From Maratus speciosus (lineage: Eukaryota > Arthropoda > Arachnida > Araneae > Salticidae), in NCBI GenBank assembly GCA_963932465.1, contig OZ010790.1, positions 352,061,087 to 352,125,086 of the forward strand: a stretch of DNA of 64,000 nt. The letters run 5' to 3'. Made by a program: the position numbers and the translations under genes. Shown piece by piece: positions 57,481 through 64,000 of this stretch (positions are counted from its first letter, which is position 1; every line of letters begins with the position of its first letter). The notes under the pieces are model-generated. The model did no database searches. It was given only the letters and a program-made list of their open reading frames with translations, and was not told the DNA's origin.

Positions 57481-57749
57481 CTTGTCTCTGAAAGGAGATG
57501 TAAATAATGAAATAAATACAAGATATATAATGCAGCGACACAGACATAAATGTCACATTGTTCTGTTGATTTCATAAAACATGTCGGATATGTATGGCAT
57601 GGAGAGCAAAAAACGAAAAACTTAAGCTTAAATGGACAATCCATTACGTTTCCATCCAAAACGTTTTCTTTAAAATAATGAACATCATAAAATATATATA
57701 TTATCCTCAAAGCAATTCTAGCGCTTAGGATTTCTACGATTTTCGTCAT
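57481..57749 (-). CDS. Candidate upstream exon: Cys-rich, membrane-like (weak)
   Basis: From ATG 57747-57749 the frame reads MTKIVEILSARIALRIIYIF, then a Cys-rich part (FCSPCHTYPTC, STEQCDIYVC) and a hydrophobic stretch of about 18 residues (VAALYILYLFHYLHLL). It reaches a donor-like ACAAG|GTATAT at 57481/57480. One membrane segment is likely if expressed. An upstream acceptor or promoter was not identified. Coding status is unproven. Confidence 0.2.
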
Positions 57750-59110
57750 AAAACAAGAAAAATGGTTCTTGTCAAAAATGAATATAATGTATCACGATCT
57801 TGTGAGGCAAACAAAGAAACTAAGAATAAAAACTTTTTTCTTCTCAGCAATTAAAATTGTTATACGAAAATTTATAAATTTCGAACTAACTTTTCGTTTA
57901 TATAAGAATATTTTCTAAATTTCCAAATTAGAAAGGAAATTCGAAATGTTTATTAATTTTACTAAATAAGTCTTTTAAATGTATTAGATGCGGTTTTCAT
58001 TTCTACACCCTTATGTTTGATATTAAATTGACCACAAGAAAGAAAATTTATTTCAATAAATAATTTATTAAAATGTTTTAACTAAGGTTTTATATTTTTA
58101 TTCATGTACAAACTTTCAATAATTAAATTCAAAAATTATATAATTCGGAAATTGCATTATTTTCAATCCAATTTCAGATAAATCAACACAACATACGAAC
58201 GCAGTTTAATTCGACTATATTTCATTCGCCAAGTGTAGAAGCGAACGTAAAGACTTGAATGAGTTCCAAGGTGAAAAGTGAGATTGACAACGTTCTTACA
58301 TGTATATTTTTTTAAGTATTTGTTTCTTAAATAAGTAGACGAACCTTCGCTTAGTACTTTTATTTAAAAAAAGAAATTCTACCTGATGTAGGTAAAGCCG
58401 AAAGTACTCTGACTTTAAGAAAATCTATTTATTCTAAACTTCTAACATCAAAATTTTTTTAACACATTTAAGTGAATGATGAATTTTAGAATTTCATATT
58501 ATATTTTACGATTAACCCAAAGTGGAATTTTCTCAATTCGTCTTATGATTTTATATAAATTTTTATTTACGGAATTTTGAATAAACAGTTGGCTATAATA
58601 GCGTTTGGAAGGACAGAATACATATTCATGAAAATATTTTGACTTTACAATAGTTACTTGCATCATTTCAAAATTTACATTCGGGTGAGTTTTATCTAAG
58701 ACCAACAAAAAAAGCAAAATATTGGTCTCTCTAAACTTGTGCGATATTTTCCTATATCATCTGATTTTAATATTTGAAAATGGATTCCCACAATGATGGT
58801 GATTATATTATTTACATGTCTTTCAAAAATTATATTAGCAACATATAAATTAATTTCATAATAATTTTTAATAAAAATTAGAAACATAAATATTTTTTTT
58901 TCGTTTTAAACATCGAACAGTTTATACATTCGACGGACTTCCGCAACGAAATTTAAGTACACTGTAAAAAAAAAAACAACAAAAAAACAACAAAAAAAAA
59001 CAAAAAAAAAAACCCGACTGTTTATCTCGCGCACAAACTCGATCACAGTGAATGTGCTGTATCTTTCTTTGGTTTCCTGACTATATTAACATAGGAAATA
59101 CAGTAGTTGC
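57750..59110. other. No gene recognised
   Basis: AT-rich sequence. A minus-strand frame at 58499-58717 follows a good acceptor-like tract (TTTTTTTGTTGGTCTTAG at about 58699) and reads THPNVNFEMMQVTIV, EYVFCPSKRYYSQLF. It might be a further exon of the candidate gene but has no other support. An A/C-rich run lies at 58968-59012. Confidence 0.3.
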
Positions 59111-60265
59111 ATAAAATTAACAGTACAATGTGTTGGCAATTTGGACGCCAGAAGTTTGTGCTTTAAAAAAATGCGTCCAAATTGGAGTAAAGAAGTAGAA
59201 GATTAGTAAGAAAAACACAAAAAGATTAGTTATAACTATTGGGGTAACTGGATCCAGCATGGTCCAGTTACCCCGGATACATGTCCGAGTTACCCCATTC
59301 TTGGAAAATTTATGGGGTAACTGGGACACCGGGGTTACATTTGAAACATGAAGTAAATATGTATAGATACCTAATAATATTAATGTAGTTATACGTCTAA
59401 TCTTAAAAAAAAAAAAAAAGATTGTTTAATAAAAAGCCGAGGAAGTTCAACCATATTGACGTTGTTTTAAAAAAAAAAAAGAAACGTAAATTTTTGACAA
59501 CCTATCACAGCAAAGTGAGATTTATGACTGAATTGATACACTTTGTTTCAGAAAGTAAAGATTAGGTGGCATTGTTCGCAAAAGCTAAAACTTAAAAAAC
59601 ACCAACAGTTTTTTTTTTTTTTATAAAATAGCCTATTGTCAAGTTACATCGTGGGTCCAGTTACTCCAACTAACCTTATCTATTTCGTTTTAAGGAATTA
59701 CTTTGTTGATCATCACAGAGAAAATGGTATTTTGATTGTTTGAAGAAAATTTTCTCTTACTTTTCCTAAAAGAAAATGTTTATTATGTATAATGAAACAT
59801 TTGCAATCAGATAGCACAACCAGAAAAATGCTACTCCAACTGACTCCAACTACTTAGGGCAAAAGAAAGCTGTTTTCGTTCTGTAACACAAGAATATGAA
59901 TTACTTAGTTTTTCTTCGTTTAATGGCCTCTAAATGTAATTGTATATAATACATATATCTCATTAGTCTGTTTCCACTGAAAAAAAATTCTTCAAAATTA
60001 AATCATTCGCTTATTGGCATTCCAGTTTGTCATTTTGACTTGTAAAAAAGACGGAATATTTGTAGCAAAAGCAGTTTTAATAAACTGATTCAGAGGAATT
60101 CCGAATATTCGATAGATTTTATAATAAAACCTCAATCCGGCGTGACATATTTCATTGTAAATGTGAACGGAATTATAGAATTTTTGTTTTGTGTTTGTTA
60201 CTAAAATTCTTTATAGATGACAAGCCTTATTGTACAAACCCACTGCGATATAACTTATTATAATT
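59111..60265. other. Repeat fragment with GGGGTAACTGG motifs; otherwise nothing
   Basis: Between 59235 and 59335 the words GGGGTAACTGG and CCAGTTACCCC alternate in both directions (59240, 59264, 59311), with a distant echo GGTCCAGTTACTCC near 59655. They look like the end of a DNA element, but no complete pair of ends with target duplication could be defined. Confidence 0.4.
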
Positions 60266-61425
60266 ACTTTCTTCTATCTTTACAAGAAGAAAGTATTGGA
60301 TTCGTGAAAATTTTCGACTTTCGGTTTTCGACGGATTTACACGTTTTAGAGGTCAGGGATTCCGAAAAATATGTTTTTACAAAATGTCTGTCTGTCTGTC
60401 TGTATGTGACACAAATTTTGTGGGCACTCTATCTCAATAACTAATGCACGGAATTTAATAAACATTTATATTCAGTTAGCCCCTGATATAAATTGGTGTT
60501 GATTAGTTTTTGGTGTAAATCGCTCAACAGGTGGCGCTGCCATGCAGCCTTTCACGATTTCCGCAATAGCTCAATCAACACAACTAATGCACGGATTTTC
60601 ATCAAACTTCAGATTCAGTTAGTCCTTGACATGAATTAAATTTTTGTACATTTTGGTGTAAATCGCTCAACAAATGGCGCTGCTATGCTGAATTTTTTAC
60701 TATTTCCGCAATAGCGCTATCTCAACAACTAATGCTTGGATTTTCATCAAACTTCAGATTCAAGTATACTTTGATATGAATTAGTGCAGTTTGTGTTTTG
60801 CTGCAAATCGCTCAACAGGTGGCGCTGCTATGCTGCACTTTTCAGAATTTCCATTATAGCTGTATCTCAAGAACTAATGCAATATTTTTCCCCAAACTTC
60901 AGAATCAGTTAATCCTTGAATTGACATTTTGTACATTTTGGTGTAAATCGCTCAAAATATGGCGCTGCTATGCTGTGTTTTTCAGAATTTCCACTATAGG
61001 TAGTATCTCAAGAACTAATGCACGAATTTTCATCAAATTTTAGAATCAGTTAGTCCTTGACATGAATTGACATTTTATACACTTTGGTGTAAATCGGTCA
61101 ATAGGTGGCGCTGCTATGCTGTTTTTTGGGATTTCCGCAATGGCTCTATCTCGAGAACTAATGCTTAGATTTTCAACGAACTTCAGATCTATGTATACCT
61201 GAATATCATTTATTCCTGTTTATGTATTTGTGTAAATCACTCAACAGGGGGCGCTGCTAAGCTACATTTTTCAGAATTTCCTCTATAGCTCTATCTCAAC
61301 AACTAAAGCATGAATTTTTATCAAACTTCAAATTCATATACACTTTGATATGAATTGGTGCTAAATTGATGTAATTTCTTGTACTATTTAAATGATTTAA
61401 TTAACGTGATTTATACATACGAAAA
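60266..61425 (-). mobile_element. Hairpin-ended element with ~143-bp tandem core, far end missing
   Basis: It starts with a hairpin ACTTTCTTCT ... AGAAGAAAGT (60266-60294). A ~90-bp flank (TTCGACTTTCGGTTTTCGAC, GGTCAGGGATTCC), a (TGTC)n tract (60383-60404) and six tandem units follow. The hairpin and flank match the right end of the element at 32134-33505 in reverse orientation, while the tandem monomer is different. The expected second end is absent; a SINE lies directly at the boundary. Confidence 0.6.
60500..61380. repeat. Tandem core, ~143-bp monomer
   Basis: Landmark GTGTAAATCGCTCAACAGGT followed by GGCGCTGCTATGCTG recurs near 60530, 60675, 60820, 60961, 61106 and 61248. Between landmarks each unit repeats TCTCAACAACTAATGCACGG and TTCATCAAACTTCAGATTCA. 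Confidence 0.92.
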
Positions 61426-61427
61426 CC

Positions 61428-61705
61428 TATAGATGGCTGGTGACTTCCCCAACATGGTTTATTAGTGAGAAATTACAGACTCAGGCATCGGCCGGAGTAG
61501 CTCAGTGGTTAGAGCAGCAGTCTTGTATACTGTGGTCCCGGGTTCGATTCCTGGCTCTGGCTATTTTTTTACTCCAGTTGGATTTATTGTAGTTATTGTA
61601 TGTATGTCTGTAAAATATTTATATATACCTTTAACTGTTGAATGCAGGCGTTACTTATGTGTGTATCTGTGTTTTAATATATATTGTAGTATGTGTGTTT
61701 CATTA
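61428..61705 (+). mobile_element. tRNA-Thr-like SINE, full-length copy
   Basis: It has the leader (GATGGCTGGTGACTTCCCC to GACTCAGGCATCG, about 60 nt), a tRNA-like head (61491-61562) and a body with CCAGTTGGATTTATT, TTGAATGCAGGCGTTA and a TTTTAATATATATTGTAGTA end. Two more copies lie at 43.4-43.85 kb. The leader is as well conserved as the head, so the repeated unit starts before the tRNA part. Confidence 0.88.
61491..61562 (+). tRNA. tRNA-Thr(TGT)-like cloverleaf within the SINE
   Basis: All four stems can be drawn: acceptor GCCGGAG/CTCTGGC (one G-T), D arm GCTC/GAGC with GG in the loop, anticodon arm GCAGT/ACTGT with loop CTTGTAT, and T arm CCGGG/CCTGG with loop TTCGATT. U33 and A37 are in place, and the anticodon would be TGT (Thr). 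A- and B-box sequences are intact and a run of seven T follows at 61564. The fold is good enough for a gene call, but the same unit occurs as a repeat, so a SINE head is the better reading. Confidence 0.45.
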
Positions 61706-62000
61706 TAACTATACAAGTTGTTTACTCTCAACTGTGTCCAATGGCTAATTCTTAAACCTTCTTCTATGCATAGTCTACATTACAAAAATGTTTTAAATGA
61801 GTTAAAGGAGTATTTTTAAAGCCATTTGGTTCAATGCAAACATCTAAAAAAAAATACGAAATTAAAATTTTATACGGTCCGGTCCTGTAAGTTACATTTT
61901 GTATAAATATCCTATTTCACTAAGAAGTAAGACATAAATAAAAGTAATATTCTTCAACGATTAAAACTGATCGAGTTAAAGTTCTCCAAAGTTGAAGCGT
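61706..62000. other. No feature seen
   Basis: AT-rich sequence between the SINE and a local tandem duplication. Confidence 0.4.
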
Positions 62001-62208
62001 CATTTTTGCTGTCAAATAGGGGTCATTGACAAATTTATAAGAAATATAAATATACTTCATTTTCGAATGACAACAGGCTTGATTCGACAGAGAGCTTTGT
62101 GCCACCATTTTTGCTGTCAAATAGGGGTCATTCACAAATTTACAAGAAATATAAATTAACTTCATTTTCAAATGACAATAGGCTTGATTTGTCAGAGAGC
62201 TTTGCGCT
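62001..62208. repeat. Tandem duplication, two 104-bp units
   Basis: CATTTTTGCTGTCAAATAGG begins both units (62001, 62105). They stay collinear through GACAAATTTATAAGAAATAT and GGCTTGATT(C/T)G(A/T)CAGAGAGC with about ten substitutions. Open frames across it are by-products. Confidence 0.92.
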
Positions 62209-62622
62209 TGAGCAGAAATGGTGGATACACAGCCCTCTACATCGTCACAGGTTTGTTTGCGCCCATAATTTTCTATGGGAAATTGTAATCTTGTGTTATT
62301 TTACACAACCAAACGATCCTTCCTGTTACACACTGTATAAATTCAGAAACACAGAACATTACTTTAAGCTTTTCCACAAGTACAGACGAACGTTGGCGTT
62401 ATATTAACATGTAATTTACATGGAGATCAAAACAAATAATGATACGCATTTGTGGAAGATTGGAAAGTTACCCAAACTTACTTTTGCGTTATCGAAATAC
62501 ATAATTATTTGGACGTTAAATCATCTCTATAATAAATGTGTAAGTCATGTGACTGTCATCAACAGTTCCGGGTTGACCGCTTCGTTTTTGATATGCCAAA
62601 CGGCTAATTTGGTAATTTAATA
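62209..62622. other. No gene recognised
   Basis: Two plus-strand frames (62099-62407 and 62420-62620) cover this part, the first starting in the tandem duplication. Neither resembles a known protein or shows splice or promoter signals. Confidence 0.3.
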
Positions 62623-63005
62623 TTAGCCGGGCGTAGGTGATAAATCGTGAAACATTGTTCCAACGTCATCATGTTATAAATATTATAATTGCCTATTTCA
62701 TGTGACAGTCGTAAATAATTTTTCGCATGGTAAATTAAAGCACAGCTTTGATATAAATATATATATGCTTTGTTTGAAAGCTTTGGAATTAAATGTCATG
62801 GTTTATGACATTATTTACTACTTTTCTTTTTTTCTTTTTTAAAGAAATATTTGAGAGTCGTAAATTTTAAATATTGCAGTTTTTCATTAAAACTGTGCAT
62901 TTTTAATAAACCGACTGAAAGTAGTATATTTTAAATGACATTAATTAAATACGAAAAAATACTACGGAAACAATGTTTGGCGATTTATCACTTACGCCCG
63001 GCTAA
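62623..63005. mobile_element. Small MITE with TTAGCCGGGCG ends
   Basis: The left end TTAGCCGGGCGTAGGTGATA is matched in reverse at the right (ATCACTTACGCCCGGCTAA). The similarity continues inward (AAATCG, AACATTGTT), giving ends of about 40 bp in a 383-bp element. A target duplication could not be fixed, so the superfamily is open. Confidence 0.8.
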
Positions 63006-64000
63006 CATAAAAATACCGAGTTCATGATTTATGTATCAGAATCTTCCAATTTGGCAAGGATTGAGTATGTAAATTAAATTATGAATAAAAGTAACATTAT
63101 AACAATGCTTAGTACATATTTAAGGGAGACCAAATTGGTCGATAAAGCCGGCTAGTTATAAATAATAATTAAAAATATTATGTATTTATTATTAAATGCT
63201 AATAAAAATTATTTTTGTATGAACGCAGCTTCATAAATTGTCTGGAATTTTCTTATCTTAACATATATGCTGAAACTGTGCCTGTAAGTTTTTTTCGATA
63301 ATTTATAAAATATTAAAAAATAATTATATATCTTTATTAAACTATTTTATTTTAGAAATAAAAGACTTCACAAATTTTTAATGCGGATTAATTTCGTTTA
63401 AAATAGAAACTATGCAATGTTATCAGTGTAAAGATTTTCTGTGTAAAATCAATTCAAATTGCGTATATAAAATAGTAATTCAATTTCTTAATAACCGTTT
63501 CATTCACCCTCAAGTAATTTCTTTAACAGCTGTATCATTCAAATTCCCTAGGAACACATAAGAAATACCTAAAATCGGAGGAACATAAAATTCTTTATTG
63601 GGATATATATTTTCAAAAGGAAGGGAAATGGTTTCCGTTACAAGAAACTGTCTAAAAAATGAAACTATAAAAATGCAATATATTTTACAAAAGCTTGTAT
63701 TCTTATTACAATTACATATTTATATGATTTCTATTTATTTTGTTCATATAACAATGTTATTATTTAGCTACAGAATACATTTATAAAAGAAATAAATAAT
63801 AAATTAAAACAGTTGTATACTGTTACTGAAACATTTGTTTAAAGATAAGACACCTTTTCGAAAACAGAAGATTTAAACAAAAGAAGTTAATGCATTTAGA
63901 ACTTTCAACTTATTTTAAATCTTATAATAATTTAATTCATTTTTTTGAATATGACAAAGTTTTTTTCTGCAAGATTTCTGTGAATCTTTATCGTTACATT
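63006..64000. other. No gene seen
   Basis: AT-rich to the window end. A 62-codon plus-strand frame at 63598-63786 is hydrophobic and AT-driven, without support. Confidence 0.4.

Noticed and set aside
57481..57749. Cysteine spacing and following hydrophobic stretch (SPCHTYPTCF...) recall the second loop of connexins.
   Set aside because: Arthropod gap junctions use innexins, the match is about 20 residues, and no first-loop motif or other connexin part was found nearby.
62099..62407. 102-codon plus-strand frame.
   Set aside because: It begins in a 104-bp tandem duplication and matches no family.

Overview
The window is eukaryotic, AT-rich intergenic or intronic DNA made almost entirely of transposable elements, their relics and satellites. 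The mix suggests an arthropod, most likely a chelicerate such as a spider. It includes Bel/Pao retroelements with a tRNA-Gly primer site, pogo- and mariner-type MITEs, hAT-type elements, tRNA-derived SINEs and many (TA)n tracts. The spider guess rests on recall of repeat families and no host gene confirms it. I see no operon, CRISPR array, rRNA gene, prokaryotic segment or confident host gene.

Layout, 1-16 kb: the 3' end of a Bel/Pao element with an open integrase frame and its 3' LTR (1-1757); C-rich dispersed repeats and a short minisatellite (1.76-3.4 kb); a tRNA-derived SINE (3.42-3.66 kb); a TA-flanked fold-back MITE (4301-5154); a decayed transposase-like gene split by a perfect 58-bp palindrome (8.5-10.3 kb); and a hairpin-ended element with a ~325-bp satellite core (11.03-13.55 kb).

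16-30 kb: a complete but dead Bel/Pao element on the minus strand, with CTCTG target duplications and two 282-bp LTRs (15593-20805); a mariner MITE (21.56-21.84 kb); a TGACGTCA-rich segment (24.0-24.3 kb); a pogo derivative (24993-25784) lying between the two copies of a ~275-bp direct repeat; a weak candidate terminal exon (28.7-28.95 kb); and a ~30-bp minisatellite organised in ~280-bp higher-order units (29.28-30.29 kb).

30-43 kb: a GTCACA-rich block interrupted by a 4.5-kb hAT-type transposon with an 8-bp target duplication (30797-35314). That transposon is itself interrupted by a hairpin-ended tandem-core element (32134-33505). A diverged tandem array of ~1.4-kb units follows (35.76-42.07 kb).

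43-64 kb: copies of a tRNA-Thr-like SINE (43.4-43.85 and 61.43-61.7 kb); two further pogo derivatives (44784-45530, 46324-47156); a TTAA-flanked fold-back element (50386-51129); a decayed pogo coding tail that was later inverted and duplicated (54.85-55.45 kb); weak signs of the 3' end of a minus-strand gene (56.8-57.75 kb); another hairpin-ended tandem element (60.27-61.4 kb); and a small MITE (62623-63005).

The genes do not form a pathway. The coherent story is layered transposition: satellites hit by hAT, hAT hit by a Helentron-like element, and pogo families repeatedly reduced to short elements that keep only the transposase tail.
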